Source of the DNA: Sulfurimicrobium sp963779055
Lineage (GTDB): Bacteria; Pseudomonadota; Gammaproteobacteria; Burkholderiales; Sulfuricellaceae
DNA: 64,000 bases
Direction of reading: 5' to 3'
Assembly (NCBI GenBank): GCA_963779055.1
Contig: CAVZWN010000004.1
Location: 496,001-560,000, forward strand
The notes under the pieces were generated by a model. It worked only from the letters and a program-made list of their open reading frames with translations, ran no database searches and had not been told where the DNA came from. Shown here piece after piece: positions 45,820 through 54,318 of the stretch. Numbering within the stretch: position 1 is the stretch's first letter; every line of letters starts with the position of its first letter. The position numbers and the translations under genes were made by a program.

Positions 45820-46023
45820 ATGGCAACTGGTACCGTAAAATGGTTTAACGACGCTAAAGGTTTTGGCTTTATCACTCCTGATGATGGCAGCGAAGATCTG
45901 TTCGCGCATTTCTCCGCCATTCAGATGGGTGGTTTCAAGACCCTGAAAGAAGGCCAAAAGGTCCAATTCGAAGTGACCCAAGGTCCTAAGGGCAAGCAAG
46001 CATCTAACATTCAAGCTGCCTAA
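45820..46023 (+). CDS. cspA: Cold shock protein, CspA family
   Basis: This 67-residue single-strand nucleic acid-binding protein acts as an RNA chaperone or transcription antiterminator. It starts at the ATG at 45820 after AAAGGAAGT. RNP1 is KGFGFITP and RNP2 is DLFAHFSAI, with MATGTVKWFNDAKGFGFITP at the N-terminus. It has strong translation signals, codon choice typical of a highly expressed gene, a long leader and its own terminator. The paralogue cannot be assigned within the Csp family. Confidence 0.95.
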   Translation: MATGTVKWFNDAKGFGFITPDDGSEDLFAHFSAIQMGGFKTLKEGQKVQFEVTQGPKGKQASNIQAA

Positions 46024-46041
46024 TACAGCTTCAGAATGATC

Positions 46042-46072
46042 AAAGCCCGTGGCGTCAGCCACGGGCTTTTTT
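46042..46072 (+). terminator. Rho-independent terminator of the cold shock gene
   Basis: AAAGCCCGTGGC-GTCA-GCCACGGGCTTT is a 12-bp perfect stem with a tetraloop followed by TTT, 18 bases after the stop codon. Confidence 0.93.
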
Positions 46073-46151
46073 ATTGGCCACGCCGCCGATTATGTGCAGA
46101 AACAGTTACCCATACCCTCTCAAAACGCCTGACAGCACCTTGCAAGACCAG

Positions 46152-48866
46152 CTACCAGGAAAGCCAGCGATTCACAAAGTGATTTTCCCGTCTGATCAAC
46201 CAGCGCCTGAATTCATCCCCCAGAAGAATGGCTGCAGCAAAAGGCAGGGCAAGAGAGACTTCGAACCAGCCGATGGGGGCCGTCCCAAAAAAGGGTTGCA
46301 AGAATGGAACATGAGAAATGACAGCAACCAGGCCGAGTTCAACGACAATTCCCACCCAGATCAGTTTGTTGGAAAAAATTCCCGCAGACAGAATACTTTG
46401 CCGCCGGGTGCGACATATCAACACATCGGCGACCTGACAGATGACAACAGCAGCAAAGAACGAGGTGACGGCTGTTTTATAGAGCATCCCTGACTCCGGC
46501 AATGGTGTTCCCCATACCCAGCCGCCCTGATGCAGCACGACAAAGAATGCGAAGAACCCGGCTGCGGCCTGCAGCATTCCAATGATGCCGTAACTCATAC
46601 CCAGCAGTGGCCAGGTAAGCAATCTTTCATCGCGCCTGCGCGGAGGCTGTTTCATTACATCCTGCTCTGGAGGCTCCCGCCCCAAACCCAGGGCGGGAAG
46701 CAAATCGGTGCCAAGATCAATCGTCAGTATCAGAACAACCGTAAGCGCCAGTGGTGCCCCGATGACAACGAAAGCGATAAAGGGCAATATCTCCGGGACA
46801 TTGCTGGTCAGAACATAAGCAATAAACTTTTTGATGTTAGAAAAAATGGTGCGCCCTTCTTCAACCGCACTGACAATGGTAGCGAAATTGTCATCCATCA
46901 GCACCATGTCCGCTGCTTCTTTGGCCACCTCCGTACCCGATATGCCCATCGCCACACCCATATCCGCATTTTTTAATGCCGGCGCATCGTTTACACCATC
47001 GCCAGTGACCGTGACTATTTCTCCCTTCTTTTGCAAGGCCTTGACGATTCTCAGCTTTTGCATGGGAGTGGCGCGAGAAAAAATCAGTTCGCGGCTATCA
47101 AGCAGGGTCAAAAGCGCTTCCTCGCTCATTTCCTGCAATTGCCCGCCAACAACAACCTGCCCATTTCCCGTAAAAAGACCGACCTGACGGGCAATGGATT
47201 CAGCGGTGACATGATAGTCACCTGTAATCATGAACACGCGAATTCCCGCCGTTCTGCACTTATCGATAGCACCAGCGACTTCCGGGCGCGGCGGGTCCAG
47301 CATGCCCACCAGCCCCAGATAAATGAAACTCTCCTCGCTGGCCTCAAGGGCTTCGGTTTGTTTATATGCCAGGGCGAGTACACGTTCGCCACGTGCCGCG
47401 AGAAACTCGTAAGTTTGCAGCGCCCGTTGCCTTGCGGCTGAATCAAATTCTTCGAGCGCCCCCTGTCGCGAGACATGCGTACATTTACTGAATACGACTT
47501 CCGGCGCCCCCTTCATATACGCGACATTCTGCTGGCCGGGCTTGCCCCCGTGCGTGGTAATCATGCGTTTGGTAGCAGAGTCGAAAGGGCTTTCATGAAT
47601 ACGGGGAAAGTCGAGTTGCAAATCCCCAAGCGGTTTCAGGCGCTGAGCAAAAACCAGCAAGGCACCCTCGGTCGGGTCCCCAAGATACGTCTGACCGGAC
47701 AAACGTGCGTTATTGCACAGCGCGATCGCGGCCCAGGCCTGGTCAAAATCCTTAGCCTGGGCCAAGCCGGCCTGATAAGCCGACCACTCCCGTTCACCAA
47801 GAACCAGCGTGGAAACCTTCATCTGGTTTTGGGTAATCGTTCCTGTTTTATCGGTGCAAATCACCGTAGTTGAACCTAGCGTCTCGACGGCTTCCAGATT
47901 CCGGATCAGCGCTTTTTTGGCAGCCATGCGCCGCGAAGCCATGGTTAACGCCAGCGTCACGGTGGGCAGCAGACCTTCGGGTACATTTGCCACAATGATG
48001 CCGATAGCAAAGATCAGGCTGCCAATGAGCGGGTTACCAAGGAATATGCCAAGGATAAAAAATAGCACCCCCAGGGTAATGGCAATCCGGGAAATAATAC
48101 GAATAAAATGCTGCAACTCCCTGCGAATAGGCGTTTCAATCCTATCGACTTCCTTGGTAAGCTGGACGATCCGCCCGATCTGGGTATTCATGCCTGAGGC
48201 GTAAACCAGGGCACTTCCATTACCGCTTTGCACCAGAGTGCCGGAAAAAACCATATTGCGGCTTTCCAGCAAATTGTCGTGCGTGCAAGCCAGTTTCCGA
48301 AGTTGCGGTTCGCTTTCGCCGGTAAGGGAAGAATGATCGACCTTGAGCTGGTTTACTTCGATTAACCGCCCATCGGCAGGAATGCGATCCCCTTCTTCCA
48401 GCAGCATCACATCGCCCGGCACCAGAAATCTGGCTTCTATTCGTGACGCCTGGCCATCCCGGACGACCGAGATCATTTGCGGCAGCATATTGCGGAAGCT
48501 CTCCATGATCCGCTCGCTCTCATGCTCCTGAATGTAGGTAAAGAGCGCATTGAGTAACACGACGACCAGCAGGGCCACGCCAATGTAAAAATTGCCTTCG
48601 CCCGGCTTCAGATAGTCCGCGAAGAAAGCCAGAATGGCGCCCGCAATCAGCAGGAGGGCAAAAAAATTGGTGAGTTGACGGAGAAACCTGACGATTTCAG
48701 GCGTTTCTTTACGGACGCGCAGTTCGTTGCTGCCGAATTCAGACAACCGCCGGGATGCCTCGGTACTATCAAGCCCGGCACTACTGCAGTTCAGACGTTT
48801 TTCCAGCTCTGCCAGTGGAATCCGGTGAGGGTCGGCTATTAAGGCTGTATTTTCATGATTGTTCAT
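46152..48866 (-). CDS. P-type cation ATPase, Na,K-ATPase-like (P2 class)
   Basis: This 904-residue inner-membrane cation pump has the actuator motif DHSSLTGESEP, the phosphorylation site VICTDKTGTITQNQMKV, the nucleotide-binding domain with MKGAPE, and the hinge VTGDGVNDAPALKNADMGVA. The TM4 and flanking sequence ANVPEGLLPTVTLALT ... NLEAVETLGST and the TM6 region TIDLGTDLLPALGLGREPPE resemble animal Na,K-ATPase alpha subunits (P2C) more than bacterial Ca or Mg pumps. The N-terminus LNCSSAGLDSTEASRRLSEF is the usual cation ATPase N-domain. The transported ion (Na, K, H or Ca) cannot be read from sequence alone. No beta subunit is visible. Confidence 0.93.
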   Translation of the reverse strand: MNNHENTALIADPHRIPLAELEKRLNCSSAGLDSTEASRRLSEFGSNELRVRKETPEIVRFLRQLTNFFALLLIAGAILAFFADYLKPGEGNFYIGVALLVVVLLNALFTYIQEHESERIMESFRNMLPQMISVVRDGQASRIEARFLVPGDVMLLEEGDRIPADGRLIEVNQLKVDHSSLTGESEPQLRKLACTHDNLLESRNMVFSGTLVQSGNGSALVYASGMNTQIGRIVQLTKEVDRIETPIRRELQHFIRIISRIAITLGVLFFILGIFLGNPLIGSLIFAIGIIVANVPEGLLPTVTLALTMASRRMAAKKALIRNLEAVETLGSTTVICTDKTGTITQNQMKVSTLVLGEREWSAYQAGLAQAKDFDQAWAAIALCNNARLSGQTYLGDPTEGALLVFAQRLKPLGDLQLDFPRIHESPFDSATKRMITTHGGKPGQQNVAYMKGAPEVVFSKCTHVSRQGALEEFDSAARQRALQTYEFLAARGERVLALAYKQTEALEASEESFIYLGLVGMLDPPRPEVAGAIDKCRTAGIRVFMITGDYHVTAESIARQVGLFTGNGQVVVGGQLQEMSEEALLTLLDSRELIFSRATPMQKLRIVKALQKKGEIVTVTGDGVNDAPALKNADMGVAMGISGTEVAKEAADMVLMDDNFATIVSAVEEGRTIFSNIKKFIAYVLTSNVPEILPFIAFVVIGAPLALTVVLILTIDLGTDLLPALGLGREPPEQDVMKQPPRRRDERLLTWPLLGMSYGIIGMLQAAAGFFAFFVVLHQGGWVWGTPLPESGMLYKTAVTSFFAAVVICQVADVLICRTRRQSILSAGIFSNKLIWVGIVVELGLVAVISHVPFLQPFFGTAPIGWFEVSLALPFAAAILLGDEFRRWLIRRENHFVNRWLSW

Positions 48867-48930
48867 GACTTTGACCCACAGCGGAGATTGGCGGGGAGAT
48901 CGCTCACGACCCGCACGTTACTGCATATTG

Positions 48931-48962
48931 CTGGCCTCTGGAAGACTTCCTTCCGAGGCCAG
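48931..48962 (-). terminator. Hairpin after icd
   Basis: CTGGCCTC and GAGGCCAG form a perfect 8-bp stem enclosing a second GGAAG/CTTCC pairing, four bases beyond the icd stop on the minus strand. No long T-run, so it is a probable but weak terminator between icd and the P-type ATPase gene. Confidence 0.5.
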
Positions 48963-48966
48963 CCTG

Positions 48967-50205
48967 TTACATATGGCGGATCATCTCCTGCCCAAAAGCC
49001 GAACAGGAAACCTGTGTTGCGCCTTCCATCAGACGCGCAAAATCGTATGTCACTTTCTTGCTAGCAATCGCGCCATCCATGCCCTTGAGGATCAGATCTG
49101 CCGCCTCAAGCCAGCCCATGTGGCGCAGCATCATTTCAGCCGAAAGTATGATCGAGCCGGGATTGACGTAATCCTTGCCGGCATACTTCGGCGCCGTGCC
49201 GTGCGTGGCCTCGAACATCGCGATTGAATCCGACAGATTTGCTCCCGGAGCGATGCCGATGCCGCCCACCTCGGCTGCCAGCGCATCGGAAACATAATCG
49301 CCATTCAGGTTCAGGGTGGCGATCACGTCATATTCTTCCGGGCGCAACAGAATCTGCTGCAGGAAAGCATCGGCGATCACATCCTTGATCACGATACCAT
49401 TCGGCAATTTCATCCACGGGCCGCCATCGATCAGTTCCGCGCCGAATTCACGCGCCGCCAGCTCATAGCCCCATTTCTTGAAGCCACCCTCGGTGAACTT
49501 CATGATATTGCCCTTATGCACCAGGGTAACCGACCTGCGATTGTTGTCGATGGCGTACTGGATTGCCCGGCGGATCAGGCGCTCGCTGCCCTCGATGGAT
49601 ACCGGCTTGATGCCGATGGAAGAGCTTTCCGGGAAGCGGATTTTCTTCACGCCCATTTCCTGCTGCAGAAATTCGATTACTTTCTTCACTTCGGCAGAAC
49701 CGGCTTCCCACTCCACCCCGGCGTAGATATCTTCGGTATTCTCGCGGAAAATCACCATGTCCACGCGTTCCGGGTGCTTGACCGGGCTGGGCACGCCTTC
49801 GAAGTAGCGCACCGGGCGCAGGCAGACATACAGATCCAACATCTGGCGCAAAGCCACGTTGAGCGAACGGATGCCGCCGGAAACCGGCGTGGTCAGCGGC
49901 CCCTTGATGGAAACCACATACTCGCGCACGGCTGCAACCGTCTCTTCCGGCAGCCAGGTGTCGGCATCATAGACCTTGGTGGCTTTCTCACCGGCGTAGA
50001 CTTCCATCCAGGCAATCTTGCGCTTGCCGCCGTAGGCCTTCTCGACTGCGGCATCCACGACCTTGATCATGACCGGGCTGATATCCACGCCGGTACCATC
50101 GCCTTCGATAAAAGGCACGATAGGACAATCCGGAACCTGCAGGGTAGAATCGCTGTTGACCTGAATTTTTTCGCCTGTGGCAGGCACTTTGATGTGCTGA
50201 TACAT
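48967..50205 (-). CDS. icd: Isocitrate dehydrogenase, NADP-dependent
   Basis: Icd oxidises isocitrate to 2-oxoglutarate in the TCA cycle. The start is the ATG at 50205 (MYQHIKVPATGEKIQVNSDS) after GGGAGCAAAAC; 412 residues, the homodimeric bacterial type. FIEGDGTGVDISPVMIKVVD; the substrate and phosphorylation loop in GGIRSLNVALRQMLDLYVCL; RENTEDIYAGVEWEAGSAE; the metal site in LNGDYVSDALAAEVGGIGIA; and HGTAPKYAGKDYVNPGSIIL. NADP specificity is expected from the overall family. The TCA enzyme acnB lies about 4.7 kb away on the same strand but not in the same operon. Confidence 0.97.
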   Translation of the reverse strand: MYQHIKVPATGEKIQVNSDSTLQVPDCPIVPFIEGDGTGVDISPVMIKVVDAAVEKAYGGKRKIAWMEVYAGEKATKVYDADTWLPEETVAAVREYVVSIKGPLTTPVSGGIRSLNVALRQMLDLYVCLRPVRYFEGVPSPVKHPERVDMVIFRENTEDIYAGVEWEAGSAEVKKVIEFLQQEMGVKKIRFPESSSIGIKPVSIEGSERLIRRAIQYAIDNNRRSVTLVHKGNIMKFTEGGFKKWGYELAAREFGAELIDGGPWMKLPNGIVIKDVIADAFLQQILLRPEEYDVIATLNLNGDYVSDALAAEVGGIGIAPGANLSDSIAMFEATHGTAPKYAGKDYVNPGSIILSAEMMLRHMGWLEAADLILKGMDGAIASKKVTYDFARLMEGATQVSCSAFGQEMIRHM

Positions 50206-50230
50206 GTTTTGCTCCCAAATCAAAAAAACA

Positions 50231-50291
50231 GACAGGATTAGCGGGATAAACGGGGCAAAGGAATCGCCCTTATAATCTTGTTAATCCTGTC
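50231..50291. repeat. Inverted repeat between icd and rluE
   Basis: GACAGGATTA at 50231-50240 and its exact complement TAATCCTGTC at 50282-50291 lie in the 99-bp divergent promoter gap. The second arm ends 13 bases before the rluE start. It could be an operator or a low-complexity repeat like those around ilvC. Confidence 0.45.
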
Positions 50292-50304
50292 CATTCTTGA
50301 AACC

Positions 50305-50880
50305 ATGCTCATTCTGTTCAACAAGCCCTATGGTGTGATCTGCCAGTTCAGCAGCGATGGCATGCACCCCACACTCAAGGACTACCTGGCCATCCCCGGC
50401 ATTTACCCTGCCGGACGGCTGGACACGGACAGCGAAGGACTGTTGATTTTAACCGATGATGGCAAGCTGCAACACAAAATCAGCCATCCTCGCCACAAAG
50501 AAGCCAAGACCTACTGGGTTCAGGTAGAGGGCAGGCCGACCCAGGAAGCGCTGGAACCGTTGCAAAGCGGCGTCAACCTGGGGGATTTCGTCACCCAGCC
50601 CGCTACTGTAAAAATCATCTCCGAACCACCCGGCTTATGGCCACGCACGCCCCCGGTCCGTTTTCGCAAGGAAATCCCCACCACCTGGCTGGAGCTCACC
50701 ATCAGTGAAGGCAAAAACCGCCAGGTGCGCCGTATGACGGCAAAAGCAGGCTTCCCCACCCTGCGCCTGATCCGTTACCGGATTGGCGAATGGAAGCTGG
50801 ATGACCTGGCACCGGGCGAGTGGCGTGAGGTCATGGCAAAAACAGCAGGCAAACAATCCGGCTCAGGCAGACCCAGATAG
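50305..50880 (+). CDS. rluE: 23S rRNA pseudouridine(2457) synthase
   Basis: RluE isomerises U2457 of 23S rRNA. It starts at the ATG at 50305 (MLILFNKPYGVICQFSSDGM); 191 residues. It lacks an S4 domain, which with its size fits the RluE subgroup of RsuA-family enzymes. The catalytic Asp is in YPAGRLDTDSEGLLILTDDG. The substrate loop is KTYWVQVEGRPTQEALEPLQ, and LELTISEGKNRQVRRMTAKA holds the conserved family signature. It sits divergent from icd and just upstream of nudJ-mnmA. Confidence 0.93.
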   Translation: MLILFNKPYGVICQFSSDGMHPTLKDYLAIPGIYPAGRLDTDSEGLLILTDDGKLQHKISHPRHKEAKTYWVQVEGRPTQEALEPLQSGVNLGDFVTQPATVKIISEPPGLWPRTPPVRFRKEIPTTWLELTISEGKNRQVRRMTAKAGFPTLRLIRYRIGEWKLDDLAPGEWREVMAKTAGKQSGSGRPR

Positions 50881-50951
50881 GCAAGACTCAGTAGCCCCGT
50901 CTCTTTTATGGCATCATCGCGTTTCATGAATTTTCCAATGCACCGACATAC

Positions 50952-51395
50952 ATGATCTGGAAACCCAACGTCACCGTCGCCGCCGTGATCGAACAGCACG
51001 GCAAATTTCTGCTGGTGGAAGAACAAACGGATCAGGGCCTGCTATTCAATCAGCCGGCCGGCCACTGGGAACCCGGAGAAACGCTGGAACAGGGCGTGAT
51101 TCGCGAAACTCTGGAAGAAACCGCCTATGCTTTCACCCCGCAATGGCTGCAGGGCATTTACAGCTGGCATCATCCGCGCAAGGACATCACCTACCTGCGT
51201 TTTGCCTTTTCCGGACCCATTGGCGCCCATAACCCGCAACAGGCGCTGGATGATGGCATCGTGCGCGCAGTCTGGCTGTCAGTCGATGAAATTCGCGCTA
51301 CCCAGACACGTCACCGCAGCCCGCTGGTATTGCAGTGTGTGGAAGATCATCTTGCCGGCAGGCGCTTCCCGCTCGACCTGATTATTCATCGTTGA
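50952..51395 (+). CDS. nudJ: NUDIX hydrolase, NudJ type
   Basis: NudJ is a small nucleoside di/triphosphatase that also acts on hydroxymethylpyrimidine diphosphate. It has 147 residues. The Nudix box is GHWEPGETLEQGVIRETLEE then TAY, fitting G-x5-E-x7-RE-x2-EE. N-terminal MIWKPNVTVAAVIEQHGKFL is typical of NudJ. The nudJ-mnmA order is conserved in enterobacteria too; here a gene for a secreted protein lies between them. The stop overlaps the next start by one base (TGATG). Confidence 0.93.
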   Translation: MIWKPNVTVAAVIEQHGKFLLVEEQTDQGLLFNQPAGHWEPGETLEQGVIRETLEETAYAFTPQWLQGIYSWHHPRKDITYLRFAFSGPIGAHNPQQALDDGIVRAVWLSVDEIRATQTRHRSPLVLQCVEDHLAGRRFPLDLIIHR

Positions 51396-51946
51396 TGCGG
51401 CACGGTTTTTTTCTCTCTGCGCTGATGTTGTGGAGCGTGGCGTCTGGTGCGCATGCTGATGAAGTTTCCATCTGCTACAACTATAACTGTTCGAGGCACG
51501 CCAATATTTTCCTGAGCAATACCGACCTGTCGCGTATTAACATGCAGTTCGCCTGGACCGATAGCGTGGAAGAAGAGCGCAAGGCCATCTCCCAGGCTAT
51601 CGGTCTGTTCCAGATATTCGCCGGCCAGCAGACGCCGACCTTCCGCGACCGCGGACGTAATATTCCGGACGAAGGCGTCGATGGACGCATGGACTGCATC
51701 GACCACGCCCACAACTCCAGCGCCTATCTGCGCCTGATGGAAGAACGTGGCTGGCTGCGCTTCCATCGTGTGCTGGACCCCGTCAAACGCGCCCCCCTGA
51801 TCTTCAACGAACACTGGTCGGCACGCATTGCGGATAAGGAAAGCGGCGAGGAATTCGTGGTAGATTCGTGGTTTTTCGACAATGGGCACCCGGCGGCCAT
51901 CTTCACGCTGGCAGAATGGATGAAGGGAGCAGAACCCAATGAGTAA
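51395..51946 (+). CDS. Secreted protein of unknown function between nudJ and mnmA
   Basis: This 183-residue protein has a signal peptide (MRHGFFLSALMLWSVASGAHA, cleavage before DEVSI), so it is periplasmic or exported. Conserved-looking features are SICYNYNCSRHANIFL with paired Cys, the block GRNIPDEGVDGRMDCIDHAH then NSSAYLRLMEERGWLRFHRV, and WSARIADKESGEEFVVDSWF. The Cys-Ile-Asp-His-Ala-His cluster looks like a possible active or metal site. I do not recognise the family. Start and stop codons overlap both neighbours (one base with nudJ, eight with mnmA), showing strong coupling to genes that act in the cytoplasm, which is odd for a secreted protein. Confidence 0.8.
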   Translation: MRHGFFLSALMLWSVASGAHADEVSICYNYNCSRHANIFLSNTDLSRINMQFAWTDSVEEERKAISQAIGLFQIFAGQQTPTFRDRGRNIPDEGVDGRMDCIDHAHNSSAYLRLMEERGWLRFHRVLDPVKRAPLIFNEHWSARIADKESGEEFVVDSWFFDNGHPAAIFTLAEWMKGAEPNE

Positions 51947-53000
51947 AGTCGTCGTCGGCATGTCGGGCGGAGTGGATTCGTCGGTTGCCGCCCTGCTGTT
52001 GAAGCAGCAGGGCCATGAAGTGATCGGCCTGTTCATGAAGAACTGGGAAGACGACGACAGCGAGGACGGTTACTGCCCGGCCAAACAGGATTTCATGGAT
52101 GTGCTCGCCGTGGCGGACAAGATCGGCATCGAAGTGGAAGCCGTCAACTTCGCCAAGGAGTACAAGGAGCGGGTCTTCAGCCTGTTCCTCAGGGAATATC
52201 AGGCTGGCCGCACCCCGAACCCGGACGTGCTGTGCAATTCCGAAATCAAGTTCAAGGCCTTCCTCGACCATGCGCTGATGCTGGGCGCGGAAAAAATCGC
52301 CACCGGCCACTATGCCCGGGTGCGCGAACGCTTCGGCGTATTCGAGTTGCTGAAGGCGGAAGATGGCACCAAGGACCAGAGTTACTTCCTCTATCGCCTC
52401 AACCAGGCGCAGCTCTCGAAAACACTTTTCCCGCTGGGCGAGTTGTATAAACGGGAGGTGCGGAAAATCGCCGAAGAAGCCGGGTTACCCACTTTTGCGA
52501 AGAAGGACAGTACCGGCATCTGCTTCATCGGCGAACGCCCGTTCCGGGATTTCCTGCAGCGCTACCTGCCACGCCAGCCGGGACCGATGCAGACGCCGGA
52601 GGGTAAACTGGTCGGGGAGCATCAGGGGCTGGCCTACTACACGCTCGGCCAGCGCCAGGGGCTGGGCATCGGCGGACAGGGAGAGCCCTGGTTCGTAGCC
52701 GCCAAAGACATGACCAGCAACACGCTGATCGTGGTGCAGGGCCATGATCACCCCCTGCTGCTCAGGGACAGTCTCAGCGCCGCCGATCTGAACTGGATCA
52801 GCGGCGTCCAGCCCCATCCGCAGTGGGTTTATGCCGCCAAGACGCGCTACCGCCAGAGTGATGCGCCCTGCAGCATCCTGCACGTGGACGCCAGGAACTG
52901 CGAGGTGGAGTTTGCCGCGCCGCAATGGGCGGTGACACCGGGCCAGTCGGTGGTGTTATACGAGAGCGAGGTTTGTCTCGGCGGCGGGATTATTCAGTAA
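51939..53000 (+). CDS. mnmA: tRNA-specific 2-thiouridylase MnmA
   Basis: MnmA inserts sulfur at position 2 of the wobble uridine of tRNA-Lys, Glu and Gln. It has 353 residues. PP-loop VVVGMSGGVDSSVAALLLKQ; first catalytic Cys in PNPDVLCNSEIKFKAFLDHA; second Cys in FAKKDSTGICFIGERPFRDF; C-terminal beta domain with YTLGQRQGLGIGG and QWAVTPGQSVVLYE. It starts inside the preceding gene, and its 3' end overlaps the convergent CinA-like gene by 11 bases. Confidence 0.97.
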   Translation: MSKVVVGMSGGVDSSVAALLLKQQGHEVIGLFMKNWEDDDSEDGYCPAKQDFMDVLAVADKIGIEVEAVNFAKEYKERVFSLFLREYQAGRTPNPDVLCNSEIKFKAFLDHALMLGAEKIATGHYARVRERFGVFELLKAEDGTKDQSYFLYRLNQAQLSKTLFPLGELYKREVRKIAEEAGLPTFAKKDSTGICFIGERPFRDFLQRYLPRQPGPMQTPEGKLVGEHQGLAYYTLGQRQGLGIGGQGEPWFVAAKDMTSNTLIVVQGHDHPLLLRDSLSAADLNWISGVQPHPQWVYAAKTRYRQSDAPCSILHVDARNCEVEFAAPQWAVTPGQSVVLYESEVCLGGGIIQ

Positions 53001-53745
53001 TACGCCCGGCCTGCCAGCGGTAGCCGCGCTCTGCGATACCGCCCTGCAGAAATGACAGCGCCTCGGCCACCTCTGTGTTGCGCCCCCTGAGGCCGAATTC
53101 GATGCGCCGCGCCCCGTCCGCCCCGAGATGGGGCAGACTGGAAAAACGCACCTGCGGATAGCGCGCGACGAAATCGTTCATCAGATCCAGCAGAAAACTT
53201 TCCGACACGTCCAGAGCCGTAAAAATTTCCTCTCGCTCGGGAGCCAGGCCGCGCAAATCCGGATAGCGGGTGCTCAGCACCCACTCCATCATCGGCCAGG
53301 CCATCTGGGGGAAACCCGGCATGAAATGATGATGGCGCAAGGAAAAACCCGGCACCCGGTTGACAGGGTTGGGAATGATCACACTACCTGACGGCAAATC
53401 GGCCATGAGGATACGGCGTGGATAGGCATCGGGCCCGAATTGCGCCTCGATCTCACGCACGGCATCGGGATGACGCTGCATGGGGACATCGGCGGCTTCA
53501 GCGGCGCACTGGCGCGTATGATCATCCGGGGTAGCGCCGATGCCACCAAAGCAGAATACCAGATCACCCGACGCATAAGTCTCGCGCAAATTCTGCACGA
53601 TACGCACCGGCACATCTCCGACGATACGGCACCAGGACAACTCCAGCCCTCGCTTTGCAAGGGCTTCAACGACGTGCGCGAAGTGGCCATCCTTGCGCTT
53701 CCCGGAAAGGATCTCATCGCCGATGATCAGAATACCAATATTCAT
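52990..53745 (-). CDS. Molybdopterin-binding (MoaB/CinA N-terminal-like) protein
   Basis: This 251-residue cytoplasmic protein has the MoCF-binding fold seen in CinA, MoeA and MogA. N-terminal MNIGILIIGDEILSGKRKDG, then the motif FCFGGIGATPDDHTRQCAAE (GGxGxTxDD). It lacks the C-terminal amidase domain of full CinA. The insert IPNPVNRVPGFSLRHHHFMP replaces the usual region, and LSTRYPDLRGLAPEREEIFT follows. Members are labelled competence/damage-inducible protein A or molybdopterin-binding protein; the true substrate (possibly an ADP-ribose or NAD-related compound) is unknown. Confidence 0.87.
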   Translation of the reverse strand: MNIGILIIGDEILSGKRKDGHFAHVVEALAKRGLELSWCRIVGDVPVRIVQNLRETYASGDLVFCFGGIGATPDDHTRQCAAEAADVPMQRHPDAVREIEAQFGPDAYPRRILMADLPSGSVIIPNPVNRVPGFSLRHHHFMPGFPQMAWPMMEWVLSTRYPDLRGLAPEREEIFTALDVSESFLLDLMNDFVARYPQVRFSSLPHLGADGARRIEFGLRGRNTEVAEALSFLQGGIAERGYRWQAGRITE

Positions 53746-53818
53746 TGAGCAAACTCGAATTCAATGGAACTCAGCCCGCACAGGGCTCAATAACCAAACA
53801 TAGCGCAGGCCGTGGAGT

Positions 53819-54316
53819 CTACTTGCAGCGCCAGTCACCCGGCGCGCATCGCTGCGTTGGATGCGGAGGCCTGGCTGCAGGCCCGGGTTTCTTGGTCGGG
53901 ATTAATGCGGGGACATAAATGGCATTGGGCATTCTGGCTTCTTCTTCCGCCGCTCTCGCCTGACGCTCCGCCGCCCGCGCCTGCTCTTCTGCTGCCTGAG
54001 CCTGACGCTCCAGCGCCTGCACCCGCCGCTCCTCCAGTTCCTGCTGCTGCGCCTTCGCTCTGGCTTCTTCCTCGGCCTTTTTCTTCACTTCCAGGCGTAC
54101 GCGCGTTTTTTCGGTCTCGGCCCTGATCCGCTCTACTTCCTCTGGCGGAACTTCGGCAGGAGGTTCGACCTGTCCGCCCGCCTTCAGATTAGAACTGGCA
54201 CAGGACTGCGACTGATAGACAACCCTGCCATTCCTGTCGAAACACTTGTAAACAGTATCCGCCCCCGCACACGGCGCAAGCATCAGGCCAACCAGCACGA
54301 TGCAGAAGGCGCGCAT
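53819..54316 (-). CDS. DUF4124 domain protein with coiled coil
   Basis: This 165-residue exported protein starts at the ATG at 54316, giving a signal peptide (MRAFCIVLVGLMLAPCAGAD). Residues 20-45 are the DUF4124 motif TVYKCFDRNGRVVYQSQSCA with its Cys pair. A long Ala/Glu/Arg/Gln coiled coil covers about residues 60-125 (ERIRAETEKTRVRLEVKKKA and repeated QAQAAEEQARAAERQARAAE). The end is Pro-rich with a final Cys pair (RCAPGDWRCK). Function unknown. It lies two bases after the GST gene, in one unit. Confidence 0.85.
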   Translation of the reverse strand: MRAFCIVLVGLMLAPCAGADTVYKCFDRNGRVVYQSQSCASSNLKAGGQVEPPAEVPPEEVERIRAETEKTRVRLEVKKKAEEEARAKAQQQELEERRVQALERQAQAAEEQARAAERQARAAEEEARMPNAIYVPALIPTKKPGPAARPPHPTQRCAPGDWRCK

Positions 54317-54318
54317 GT

